Shown here: positions 26,043 to 34,700 of the stretch, one piece after another
Position numbering within the stretch: the stretch's first letter is position 1
Layout: each line of letters begins with the position of its first letter
Source: Schaalia odontolytica
Lineage (GTDB): Bacteria; Actinomycetota; Actinomycetes; Actinomycetales; Actinomycetaceae
Length of the DNA stretch: 64,000 nucleotides
NCBI RefSeq assembly: GCF_009730335.1
Contig: NZ_CP046315.1
Coordinates: 992,001-1,056,000 of the forward strand
Direction: 5' to 3'
Program-made: the position numbers and the translations under genes
Notes under the pieces: generated by a model
Database searches by the model: none
The model's input: the letters and a program-made list of their open reading frames with translations, nothing else
What the model was told of the DNA's origin: nothing

Positions 26043-26963
26043 ATGAACAAGTTTGCGCCGCCCACAGGCGACGAGAACGCCGCTCCCGGGACTGTGCCCG
26101 CCGAGCAGGCTGGTGCTGCCCAGCCGGTGCCCGGGCCGAATGCCGCATGGAATCAGGGGAGTGGTGCTCCGATGAGCCAGCCTTGGGCGCCCGCACCGGC
26201 TCCCGTGGCGCAACCTGGTTCGCAGATGGCGAGGTCGAGCTACGGCACCTTCTACGCGGTCACAGACAAGGACGGGAGATCGCTGGGCCGCTGGCTCATC
26301 TGGAGTATTGGGCTGGCGTGCGCCGCCTTGTTCACGTGGATCGGTATCGAGGGCGGCGAATGGTTCTACGCGTCGGCTTCGATCACCGGTGGCGTCGTCT
26401 GCCTGCTGCTGGGAGCGGCAGAGGGAGGCCGGTCACCCTGGTTTGTCAGTGTCGTGTCCACGCCCGACGGAACGATTCTCGTGCGTCCCGGTTCCACCGT
26501 GATGTATCTTCGTGTCCTCACAGCGCTACTTGCCAGTGCCGCGGGAGTGTGTTTCTTCTACGTGTCGCTCTTCAGCGTAGACGCTGATATCAGGAGCATT
26601 GCGGGTGGTAACGTGCTGTCAGCCGCAGTGGTCGCGCTCTACCTGGTTGCCAAGATTATCGGATCTCAGAGCCGTGAATGCATCGTCGTGAGCCAGCAGC
26701 GTGTGGATATGTGGGGCAAGGGCGGCATCCACTATTCGATCCCGTGGAGCGACCAGCCCAGGGTGATCGGGCAGCGCAACAGTGGTAGGAGCCTGTTGAT
26801 TGGTGCCGGACAGAATATCGAATGTCTCGTCGTGTTCACGACTCTGCGCATCCGTCCGTCGCGCGTGAGAAGCCTGCTCACCTACTACCAGACAACGCCG
26901 GGTGCGCTCGACCGCCTCTCCACCCCCGAGGCGCGTGACGAGGCCATGAAGGTCCTGAGCTGA
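26043..26963 (+). CDS. Hypothetical membrane protein with Pro/Ala-rich N-terminus
   Basis: ATG 26043 is preceded by GAGGAGGATCGGAGA, which decides this start over 26001. The protein has 306 residues. Residues 1-75 are a Pro/Ala/Gly/Gln-rich tail. Then come about four membrane segments (around WLIWSIGLACAALFTWIGI, SITGGVVCLLLGA, LRVLTALLASAAGVCFFYV and VLSAAVVALYLVAKIIG). The last 100 residues form a soluble domain with SQSRECIVVSQQRVDMWG, reminiscent of PH-like YdbT/bPH2 regions. The family is not recognised. Confidence 0.72.
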   Translation: MNKFAPPTGDENAAPGTVPAEQAGAAQPVPGPNAAWNQGSGAPMSQPWAPAPAPVAQPGSQMARSSYGTFYAVTDKDGRSLGRWLIWSIGLACAALFTWIGIEGGEWFYASASITGGVVCLLLGAAEGGRSPWFVSVVSTPDGTILVRPGSTVMYLRVLTALLASAAGVCFFYVSLFSVDADIRSIAGGNVLSAAVVALYLVAKIIGSQSRECIVVSQQRVDMWGKGGIHYSIPWSDQPRVIGQRNSGRSLLIGAGQNIECLVVFTTLRIRPSRVRSLLTYYQTTPGALDRLSTPEARDEAMKVLS

Positions 26964-27009
26964 ACGCCATACGTTGAATCCGCAGTGGTGATCTGACCGC
27001 TCGACTCGA

Positions 27010-27041
27010 CCCCGTCCTCGTTCATAGTGACGAGGCCGGGA
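27010..27041 (+). terminator. Hairpin of the GAGGCCGGGG family, left copy flanking the 701-aa gene
   Basis: CCCCGTCCTCGT at 27010-27021 pairs with ACGAGGCCGGGA at 27030-27041, with one mismatch, around the loop TCATAGTG. The same loop occurs in the copy at 29277-29322. Confidence 0.7.
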
Positions 27042-27157
27042 TTCGTGTCTGCGGGTAACAACAGAAAGTTGTTTCTGCATTTTGCTGTCGTGGTTATTCA
27101 GTAGATGTATGCTGTTCCGCATGTTGCTTCTATCAACGTCGAACCGGGAGTAATGCA

Positions 27158-29263
27158 ATGGCGCGTGGCTACAGAGCAATTGTGGAATTGGATGGGAAGG
27201 AAGGCGCGCTGCAAACCGCGGATCGCCTTTTTCATGAGTGGGTGCACAAGAAATATCTGAGCAAAGGTTCTCAGTCGCGTATCGAGTGCGATGCGGAGGG
27301 AATCTACCGATTCGGTGAGCTGACATCCCAGAAAGGGAACATCGCGGATATCGTCGCGACGAAACTAACGGAGACGTCCGAGGATAAGCATTACGAACGT
27401 CAACTCCTCGAACTGGTCGAACGTACAGGCGACGGCCATCAGCAGTGGACGACGCGTATCTTCGCTATGCACGCGACCAAAGAGTCCCACTATCGGGATG
27501 TGGTCTGGATCGAGGTCACACCACCGCGCGACAGTGAATGGGACGCGAAGCCTCCGAGGCTGGTGCACGATCTCATCAGTGAGGGCCATTGCTATGACCG
27601 GGGGATGCCGCTGTCGGAATCTCTTCAATCTATCTCCGATGACCGTCAGGTCGAGGAGCTGATCGGCTGGATCCGTGACGAACGTAGGCGTGCCTCCGTC
27701 GTCGTGGCCGCTCCGCTTACGGATGGGAGCGGAGAAGGGGACCTCGTGGCGGAATGTCGATGGAAGGAAATCCTTGGGTCGCTGACTTGGGACTCGGCCG
27801 GCTGTGCGTCCTACTTCCTCCTAACGCCCGACGCGTACCGTGAGTTCCGCGCTGGGATCGGGCAGGGGTGTGGCATGCCTAAGGGGAGCCTGCGTACCTA
27901 CCTGCCCGGTTTTAACCCGGAGGAACCTGCGGACAGGCTTCGCCACCGGGTTCTCACCGCTCCTACGCTCCTACGCGGTTATGACGAGAAAAGAAAGCGT
28001 TTTCGCCCTGAATTGTCGGCGATTATCGCACGCACCCCCTGCGAATACCTGTGGGAAAACGGACTGGACAAGGAACTGCGTCGCGCGCAAGCGCCCCTAG
28101 ACAAGAAACGCCTCACGGTGCCCACGTTCTATCCGCTGCGCGAAGTGACGAGGACGGTGGAGCTGCTCGACGAGAGGGTACGCCAGCGGGTCGCCGAGTC
28201 TCTGTCCGCGCTCTCTCGTGAGACAGGGCTGCCGGTCGAGGAATCGAGTAAGCCTGAACTGGTGAAGCCGGAGGACGCTGCACCGGGTGCACCTGTATCC
28301 GAGGCGAACGGTAGGGCAATGGTTGCCGAGCCAGCGCTGCCGCGTAGCGAGTCCCGACACCTGGCGTGGTACGAGCCACTACGCCGCCTGATCCGCCGCT
28401 TCTTGCCGTCTTTTAATCCGCGTTCGCACACCGAGCTGGAGAGTGGTATCGCCGCTCTCTCGAGTGGCCTAGATGCAATGAATGAGGCTCACTCGGAGCT
28501 TGCGACCCAGTGCGACAAGTTGCGCGATCAGCTGGCTGCCACAGAGGATCGTCTTGATGAGACGGTTCGTGACAGTGAGGAAAAGTCCGAGTTGCTGTTG
28601 CAAAAGGGGGAGCTCGAGAGCGAGTTGCGCGAAGCACAGGCGGAGAGGGAGTTTCTCAGCAAACGGAATCGCTTCCTCGAATGGAAGTTGAAGAACCCCG
28701 ACGCTAAGGACAGCGAGCGCGACTTCGTTGAGGAACAGTTGGACAACATCCCGCAGAGCATGTCGGAGCTCTTCGATCGGATGACGGAGGGCGGATACGA
28801 GTCAGTGACGAGGTATGTCGTCCTGAGCGAACCCGATGCGATGATTGATGACATTCTGAAACTTGACGCTCTTGACAGTGGACGCTACGCCGCCGAATTC
28901 TGGAACTACATCCTCGTCCTGCGCGACTATATGCGAGCGCGCGAGGCTGGTGATTTTTCGGGTGGAAACGTCCATGACTACCTGGCAAATCCGCCGGATG
29001 GCTACCGCACCTGTTCTGCCTCACGTCATAAATCGAATGAGAGCGAAACCGTGAAGGGGAACGAGAAGATGCGCAGGGAACGCACCAGGCCGGTTCCCGC
29101 GGAGGTTGACCCTCGTGGTGAGATTGAGATGTGGGCGCACTTTGCGCCTACCCACTGCGACCAGAACGCGCCGCGTATGCATTATTACCCGGATACGACA
29201 AAGACAAACAAGGTCTATATCGGCTATATCGGGCGTCACCTGACGAACACGAAGACCAACTGA
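27158..29263 (+). CDS. Unrecognised 701-aa coiled-coil protein in accessory region
   Basis: GGAG lies eight bases before the ATG. Residues 1-125 look like a small alpha/beta domain (YRAIVELDGKEGALQTADRLFHEW, then VWIEVTPP). Residues 150-290 form a second folded domain with RRRASVVVAAPLTDGSGEG. A variable linker leads to a basic patch (YEPLRRLIRRFLPSF) and a coiled coil, about residues 425-535. A helical part with EFWNYILVLRDYMRAREAGDF follows. The C-terminus ends in a compact MHYYPDTTKTNKVYIGYI segment just before GRHLTNT. There is no signal peptide, membrane helix or ATPase motif. Base composition is less GC-rich than its neighbours. The position beside a restriction locus allows a defence role, but no function can be assigned. 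Confidence 0.8.
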   Translation: MARGYRAIVELDGKEGALQTADRLFHEWVHKKYLSKGSQSRIECDAEGIYRFGELTSQKGNIADIVATKLTETSEDKHYERQLLELVERTGDGHQQWTTRIFAMHATKESHYRDVVWIEVTPPRDSEWDAKPPRLVHDLISEGHCYDRGMPLSESLQSISDDRQVEELIGWIRDERRRASVVVAAPLTDGSGEGDLVAECRWKEILGSLTWDSAGCASYFLLTPDAYREFRAGIGQGCGMPKGSLRTYLPGFNPEEPADRLRHRVLTAPTLLRGYDEKRKRFRPELSAIIARTPCEYLWENGLDKELRRAQAPLDKKRLTVPTFYPLREVTRTVELLDERVRQRVAESLSALSRETGLPVEESSKPELVKPEDAAPGAPVSEANGRAMVAEPALPRSESRHLAWYEPLRRLIRRFLPSFNPRSHTELESGIAALSSGLDAMNEAHSELATQCDKLRDQLAATEDRLDETVRDSEEKSELLLQKGELESELREAQAEREFLSKRNRFLEWKLKNPDAKDSERDFVEEQLDNIPQSMSELFDRMTEGGYESVTRYVVLSEPDAMIDDILKLDALDSGRYAAEFWNYILVLRDYMRAREAGDFSGGNVHDYLANPPDGYRTCSASRHKSNESETVKGNEKMRRERTRPVPAEVDPRGEIEMWAHFAPTHCDQNAPRMHYYPDTTKTNKVYIGYIGRHLTNTKTN

Positions 29264-29276
29264 GGGTCTGTCACGC

Positions 29277-29322
29277 GACTCGGCCCCGGCCTCGTTCATA
29301 GTGACGAAGCCGGGGCCGAGTC
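29277..29322. terminator. 19-bp hairpin of the GAGGCCGGGG family, right copy flanking the 701-aa gene
   Basis: The arms at 29277-29295 and 29304-29322 match at 18 of 19 positions with the loop TCATAGTG. It starts 14 bases after the stop of the 701-aa gene and borders the dextranase pseudogene. Confidence 0.85.
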
Positions 29323-29339
29323 TTGTGTGCAGCGTGAGG

Positions 29340-31233
29340 GCACTGCGTCCTCCCCGGCTGTACCCGTAGTCGCCGAGCTCCAGGTGGTGCGCGCCGTTCG
29401 CGGCGAACGCCGTATCCGCGAGTTTGACGGAATCCGCGTTGAACTCGCGGAACGTAATGCAGTCGATGTTGATGGGCGCGTACTTCTCGTACTTGTCGAT
29501 CGGGAAGGAAAATGTGTGGATGCCCGGGGTGAGCTCCACATTGATGGAGATATCTTCGTGCCAGTCGGAGGCACTTTCCGTCTTGTTGAAGGTGACGTAC
29601 TTCAGGAGCTTCTGCTGACCCTTCTTGCCCAGTCGATCATCACCTGGTGGCTGGCGCCATCTGCCTGCCGGCTCGAGTAACGCGGTGAGAAGGTGAAGGC
29701 GCCTCCCTGTCCTGCGTCAACGGTGAAGGTGACGGCGTCCCCGTCCTTGGCAATGCCCGAGGTGTAGGAGCCGCCAGAGGCGGAAGCGTCGCCCGACACG
29801 ATGGTAACGTCGCCGCTCACGTTCGCCTGGTCGGACTCGGCCTCGATACGCACGCCGTTGTTGGGGGTGATTTCGGGATGCTTGTACTCGTTGGCCGCCG
29901 CATCCCAGTAGAGGGTGGTCGGGTCGTAGTCGTTCGCGTAGGCGGTGACCACCATCGGCTTCTTCGTGCCCGTGGCGCGTACGCTCTGCAGGTAGCTGGC
30001 CACCTGCGCGTTGGTCTCGTTGTTGTCCCACGGCTCCGTGTACAGGTACGTGGTTGAGCCGGGAATGACCTTGTTGTTTCCGGCGCCGTCGGGCAGGTTG
30101 ATGCCCACCGCGCCCTTCGTCTTCTCGGCGGTTTCGTTGACGAGCGCCGACAGGCCCTCGGTCAGGTTGAGCTTGTTGCCGGAAGCGTCCTTCTTGACGG
30201 TCTGGCCGAGCGTGTCGATGTGCGTGCCGGTGAACTTGAATTCATTCTTCTGGGTCGCGTATTGGCCAGTGATGTAGTCGCGTCAGCCCTGGTTGTTGAC
30301 GTTCATCATCGTCATGTGGTTCTGGGGCTTGGGCGTGTTGGGGGGCACCTGGACCCACTACTGGCTGCCGAAGTCGCGTTGCCAGTTGGAGCCGTTGTCC
30401 TCGCGCAGGATCCAGTCTTCTTTGATGGCGTTCGTGTCGTAGCCGTCGTTGACTGCGTACGCCATGGAGTAGGCCAGCGAGGAGGCGCCAACTGCGTCTG
30501 CCTTGGTCACGTAGGTGTTGATGGTCGCAGCGGAGGCGTAGGTGTCTCGGTACCACAGCGGCCACTCGTTTTTGAGGTCGCCTTTGGCGACGGGCTGCTC
30601 GTGGCGGTACTGCCAGTCGTAGTACTGGAAGGCGTTGAGGTGGTAGTCCTGGCTGAGCTTCGTCACGTAGTCGGACGGGGCGTGGAAGAGGTAGGGCTCG
30701 TAGGTGGCGTTGTCTGCCAAGCCATCGGGGGCGGTGGGCTTGAAGTGGGAGAGGTAGCCCCTGCGCGGGAAGCGCGTCCAGCTGGTGGAGGCATCGAAGG
30801 CGGTCTCCGCGTGCGTGCCGTCTCCGCCGGTCGCGGTGACGAGGTATCCCCGGTTGTTCTCGCTCGGCGTCGTGTAGGTCCAGGTGGCCTTGCCGTTCGT
30901 CACGGTGGCGTCGCCCGAGTCGATTTCGACGCCGAGGTGGCTGACGGAGAAGTGGACGGTTCTCTCGGTCGAGGCTTCGGCCGTGATCGTCGCCTGCTTA
31001 CCCGGTTCGTGCGTGGACTTGTCCGTGTAGGCGCGGGTGACGTGCGCCGTGCCAGTGGCGGTTGCCGGGGTGCTGCTCGGCAGGGGCAGAGCGGTGGCGA
31101 CGACCGCGGTGCCCAGCACGATGGCAGCGGGGATGGTCAGGGGATGTCGTGTCTCTATGATGTGTGTATCCTCGACATCGTTGACGGGACTACCCAGTGG
31201 GGGAGTCATACGCGTGAAAATGCGCCCATTCAA
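29340..31233 (-). pseudogene. GH66 dextranase-like gene, inactivated by two stops and a frameshift
   Basis: Read on the minus strand, the pieces join into one secreted glycoside hydrolase of family 66. Seen in order are an N-terminal hydrophobic signal-like segment, an Ig-like region, the catalytic part with FQYYDWQYRH, then GTHIDTLGQ and YLYTEPWD, and a CBM6/35-like domain (GVRIEAESDQANVSGD onward). The Asp and Glu motifs match those expected for GH66 catalysis. Lesions are a TAG at 30358-30360, an in-frame TGA at 30283-30285, and a one-base shift within 29621-29630. After the shift the frame continues as a carbohydrate-binding domain to about 29340, where the original stop is also lost. The start region is odd too: a GAGG site lies before ATC/ATA rather than a normal start codon. 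Dextranases degrade plaque dextran, which suits an oral host. Confidence 0.85.
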
Positions 31234-31260
31234 CGGTCAAGCGATTCTTCAGTAAATTAA

Positions 31261-31664
31261 CCGACAATACGGTTATGCTGAGTGAAAATGTCCCACAGTG
31301 CGGACAAGTAAAATCGTGGGTCGGTTGAATTTCTAAGTATTTGCCAGGTGCTGCGCGCCTGTGACCTGTGGCTTTAGTTGCTTGATGATGAAAGAACCTG
31401 TCGATATTTTCTGAACGTGTCTAACTGATTGGAGGCGGGGGAGTATCCTGAAAAGTTGTGTTTTGTGGGTCCGTTTCGTGTGCCATGTTCTCATTGACGA
31501 GGCCGGGGCTGGGATGGGCGGAAATTAGGTGTGTTATCGGCCCTTAGCTGGTCGCTTATGCAGTAAGCTAGGCCACATGAATCGCCCGCGTACATTGGCG
31601 AGCGAATGTTGAGCAAGGGATCAGTGAGGAGTGTCGTAGCTCCTCGCCCAGAAAAGAGGGCATA
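31261..31664. other. Intergenic region upstream of hsdM
   Basis: About 400 bases hold no credible gene. The region is AT-richer than its neighbours at its left end. It carries a half copy of the GAGGCCGGGG element at 31495-31509. A small hairpin, GAGGAG and CTCCTC at 31626-31645, lies 20 bases before the hsdM start and could affect its translation. No confident promoter could be chosen. Confidence 0.5.
31495..31509 (+). repeat. Half copy of the GAGGCCGGGG element (right arm only)
   Basis: TGACGAGGCCGGGGC is preceded by TCAT, which resembles the loop of the copies at 27022 and 29296. No left arm is present, so this is a decayed or recombined element. Confidence 0.6.
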
Positions 31665-33245
31665 GTGGCGGCAGTGATCGAGCGAGCGGAGCTGCATAAG
31701 ACGATCTGGCGTATTGCCAACGACCTGCGCGGCAGCGTGGACGGGTGGGACTTCAAGAGCTACGTCCTCGGATTCCTGTTCTATCGCTTCATCTCGGAGA
31801 ATCTGACAGACTACGTGAACGCCACTGAGCGTGAGGCAATTATCGCCGAAGGTGGAACCCCCGAAGAGGCAGCGGCCTTCGATTACGCGACCCTCAGCAA
31901 CGAGGATGCGGAGGCAGCGCGTGACGGCATCGTCAAGGAAAAAGGCTTCTTTATTCGTCCCTCTGACCTGTTTGGGAACGTGCGTGCCCAGGCTGCCAGT
32001 GATGAGAATCTGAACGAGACCCTTTCCTACGCCTTCCGCTTCATTGAAAACTCGGCGCGGGGCAGCGGCTCCGAGTCGGATCTTCGCGGCCTCTTCGACG
32101 ACGTGGACGTCAACTCCACGAAGCTTGGGAACACGGTCGCTCAGCGCAACGCGAAGCTCGTCAAGATCATGGACGCCATCGGTGACCTGCCTCTCGAGCA
32201 CGGTGCTGCGCAGATCGATGCCTTCGGTGACGCATACGAGTACCTGATGACCATGTATGCCTCGAGCGCGGGTAAGTCAGGCGGCGAGTTCTACACGCCC
32301 CAGGAGGTCGCCGAAGTCCTCGCGACCCTCGCGCTGGATGGGCGCTCCGACGTGACGCGCGTGTATGACCCGTGCGCTGGCTCGGGGTCCCTGCTCCTGA
32401 AGTTCGCGAAGCTTCTCGGGCCGTCGAGCAGTCGCCAGTATTTCGGCCAGGAGATCAACCTGACGACGTACAACCTGTGCCGCATCAACATGTTCCTGCA
32501 CGACGTCAACTTCTCGAACTTCGACATCGCGCTGGGGGACACACTGACGGAACCTGCCCACTGGGACGATCAGCCTTTCGATGCGATCGTCTCGAACCCT
32601 CCGTATTCGACGAAGTGGGTGGGCAAGGATGACATCGCTCTTATTAATGATCCGCGCTTCGCGCCGGCGGGCGTCCTGGCCCCCAAATCTAAGGCTGACC
32701 TGGCCTTCACCATGCACATGCTGCACTGGCTGGCTGAGGATGGGACGGCCGCGATCGTCGAGTTCCCGGGTGTCCTGTACCGCGGTGCTGCCGAGGGGAA
32801 GATTCGCCGCTACCTGGTCGAAAACAACTTCGTGCACGCGGTGATTCAGCTTCCGCCGGACCTGTTCTTTGGGACCACGATCGCGACCTGCATCATCGTG
32901 CTCAAGAAGGCGCGCCCCGACCATAGCGTCCTCTTCGTGGATGCGTCCGCCGAGTGCGTGCGTGAAGGGAACAAGAATCGCCTGACCGCGGAGAATCAGC
33001 AGCGGATCCTCTTTCTTGTGTCCGAGCGTCAGGCCGTCGACCATGTGGCTGCCTTGGTGTCGATCGACGACATTAAGGACAATGACTGGAACCTGTCGGT
33101 GTCCTCCTACGTCGAGCCCGAGGACACGCGCGAGCAGGTCGACATCGTCGAGCTGAACTCTCGGATCGCCGGCATCGTGGAGCGTCAGCGTCATCTGCGT
33201 GCCTCCATCGACGCGATCGTCGCAGAACTGGAGGCCGACCGATGA
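31665..33245 (+). CDS. hsdM: Type I restriction-modification DNA methyltransferase subunit HsdM
   Basis: The 526-residue protein is the N6-adenine methyltransferase subunit of a type I system; with HsdS it methylates the recognition site and with HsdR it forms the nuclease complex. It begins LHKTIWRIANDLRGSVDGWDFKSYVLGFLFYRF, the helical HsdM N-terminal domain. The S-adenosylmethionine motif I is YDPCAGSGSLLLKFAK near residue 233, and the catalytic motif IV is NPPYSTKW near 311. GTG 31665 follows AAAAGAGGG. The stop overlaps the hsdS start as ATGA. Confidence 0.96.
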   Translation: MAAVIERAELHKTIWRIANDLRGSVDGWDFKSYVLGFLFYRFISENLTDYVNATEREAIIAEGGTPEEAAAFDYATLSNEDAEAARDGIVKEKGFFIRPSDLFGNVRAQAASDENLNETLSYAFRFIENSARGSGSESDLRGLFDDVDVNSTKLGNTVAQRNAKLVKIMDAIGDLPLEHGAAQIDAFGDAYEYLMTMYASSAGKSGGEFYTPQEVAEVLATLALDGRSDVTRVYDPCAGSGSLLLKFAKLLGPSSSRQYFGQEINLTTYNLCRINMFLHDVNFSNFDIALGDTLTEPAHWDDQPFDAIVSNPPYSTKWVGKDDIALINDPRFAPAGVLAPKSKADLAFTMHMLHWLAEDGTAAIVEFPGVLYRGAAEGKIRRYLVENNFVHAVIQLPPDLFFGTTIATCIIVLKKARPDHSVLFVDASAECVREGNKNRLTAENQQRILFLVSERQAVDHVAALVSIDDIKDNDWNLSVSSYVEPEDTREQVDIVELNSRIAGIVERQRHLRASIDAIVAELEADR

Positions 33246-34429
33246 GCCGCCTCGCCGAGCTGATCGCGCAGCTGTGCCCGGACGGGGTGGAGTATCGGCC
33301 ACTCGGAGAGATCGCTGATCTGCAACGTGGCGCTGGGATGCCGAAGAAGCTATTTGTCGATAAGGGTATTCCTGCTATTCACTATGGTCATATCTTCACG
33401 AAGTATGGCATTCAGGCGAAGTGTGCGGCCGCCTATCTGGCTCCTGAAGACGCAGAGAAATTGACTCGCGTGTTTCCAGGTGATCTCGTGGTGGCTAACA
33501 CGAGTGAGAATCTTGAAGATGTGGGTAAGGGGGTTGTGTGGCTCGGTGATGTAGAGGGCGTCACGGGAGGCCATGCAACTGTGGTGCGCTCTCTCGCGGT
33601 TGATAGTGTCTTTCTTAGTTATTATCTCCGCACTGAGGACTTTGCTCTAAAAAAACGCAAGTATGCCCAGGGGACGAAAGTTATTGAGCTCTCTGCTGCG
33701 AACTTGTCCAAAATTGATATTCCGCTTCCTCCGGTGGAAGTGCAGCGTGAGATCGTGAGAATATTGGATCAGTTCACGACGCTGGAAGCGGAGCTGGAAG
33801 CGGAGCTGGAAGCAAGGCAGGCCCAGTATGAGCACTACCGCAACCACTTGCTCTCCTATGATTCTCTGGCTGCTCGCGGTCCGGTTGAAATGGTGAAGCT
33901 CGGCGAATTGGCGCATATTGCGACAGGTGGACGAAACACCTCGGATGCCGTCGACAATGGCACTTACCCGTTTTATGTTCGGTCACAAGTGCCACTCAGC
34001 TTGAATGAGTATGACTTTGATGAATCTGCGGTGCTTACAGCGGGCGATGGTGTAGGCGTTGGTAAGGTTTTTCACCATGTAGAAGGTAAATATGCCCTAC
34101 ATCAGCGAGCTTATCGGATCGTCCCTAATCTAGAGTTGCTCTCCTCAAGGTATTTGTATCACGTGATGGTTTCCCAATTTGGTCGATACCTTGAATCAAC
34201 AGTCTTTCATTCATCTGTCACTTCGGTGAGGAAGCCGATGCTTGAGCGATTCCCGGTGGCTGTACCACCTATGGAAGAACAAGACCGAGTGGCAGATGTA
34301 CTCGATCGCTTTAATGCCCTCGTGAACGACATTACGTCGGGCCTCCCCGCCGAGATTGCGGCCCGCCGTGCCCAGTACGAGCACTACAGGGATCGCCTGC
34401 TGTCCTTCCCCGAGAAGAAGGCCGAATAA
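33242..34429 (+). CDS. hsdS: Type I restriction-modification specificity subunit HsdS
   Basis: The 395-residue protein determines the DNA sequence recognised. It has the usual layout of two target-recognition domains (about residues 15-160 and 215-350), each followed by a conserved helix with RQAQYEHYRNHLLSY and RRAQYEHYRDRLLSF. Both recognition domains have lower GC than hsdM and hsdR, as expected for exchanged parts. The central helix contains the repeat LEAELEAELEA, discussed as a finding. It overlaps hsdM by four bases and ends before a perfect hairpin. The target sequence cannot be predicted here. Confidence 0.95.
   Translation: MSRLAELIAQLCPDGVEYRPLGEIADLQRGAGMPKKLFVDKGIPAIHYGHIFTKYGIQAKCAAAYLAPEDAEKLTRVFPGDLVVANTSENLEDVGKGVVWLGDVEGVTGGHATVVRSLAVDSVFLSYYLRTEDFALKKRKYAQGTKVIELSAANLSKIDIPLPPVEVQREIVRILDQFTTLEAELEAELEARQAQYEHYRNHLLSYDSLAARGPVEMVKLGELAHIATGGRNTSDAVDNGTYPFYVRSQVPLSLNEYDFDESAVLTAGDGVGVGKVFHHVEGKYALHQRAYRIVPNLELLSSRYLYHVMVSQFGRYLESTVFHSSVTSVRKPMLERFPVAVPPMEEQDRVADVLDRFNALVNDITSGLPAEIAARRAQYEHYRDRLLSFPEKKAE
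33782..33814 (+). repeat. hsdS: 12-bp tandem repeat in the HsdS spacer helix
   Basis: The unit CTGGAAGCGGAG occurs twice in full, then as a partial third copy. It encodes the four-residue unit LEAE in the helix joining the two recognition domains. In EcoR124-type HsdS proteins the number of such four-residue units sets the spacer length of the DNA target. Confidence 0.92.
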
Positions 34430-34433
34430 CGAA

Positions 34434-34466
34434 CTGAGGGGGCGGGTGTTAGACCCGCCCCCTCAG
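34434..34466. terminator. Perfect 14-bp hairpin after hsdS
   Basis: The arms at 34434-34447 and 34453-34466 are fully complementary around GTTAG. It lies between the convergent hsdS and DUF2188 genes. Confidence 0.85.
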
Positions 34467-34472
34467 TGGTAA

Positions 34473-34700
34473 CTAGCCCCTGCTTCGACGGGGATCGTTC
34501 CCAGGCTTGATGGTGTCCTGGGCGCGGATCTTCCCGTTCTCTCCTCGCGTCCGCATCTCGCCGCCACCCTGATTAGCCAGAATGTCGCGTGCGCGCTGTT
34601 GAGCAGCTGCCTGCGTAGGTTCAACCGCGGATGCTCTGGATGCGTTCGGATCGAAAACACCCCACCCGTCGCCATGTCGGCGTACTTCTCGAATGTTCAT
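34473..34700 (-). CDS. DUF2188 family small protein
   Basis: The 75-residue protein has an ideal ribosome-binding site, AGGAGGTGA, before its ATG. The sequence GDGWGVFDPNASRASAVEPTQAAAQQRARDIL, followed by GGGEMRTRGENGKIRAQDTI, matches DUF2188, a small domain made of a WxV strand, a helix and a GxIRxxD strand. The function is unknown; such proteins often occur beside mobile or defence genes. It stands alone between hsdS and the Panacea-domain gene. Confidence 0.85.
   Translation of the reverse strand: MNIREVRRHGDGWGVFDPNASRASAVEPTQAAAQQRARDILANQGGGEMRTRGENGKIRAQDTIKPGNDPRRSRG

Noticed and set aside
30220-31260. A 346-codon plus-strand frame rich in Val and Gly across the dextranase pseudogene
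   Set aside because: The minus strand reads as recognisable GH66 sequence over the same bases, so the plus-strand frame is a shadow.
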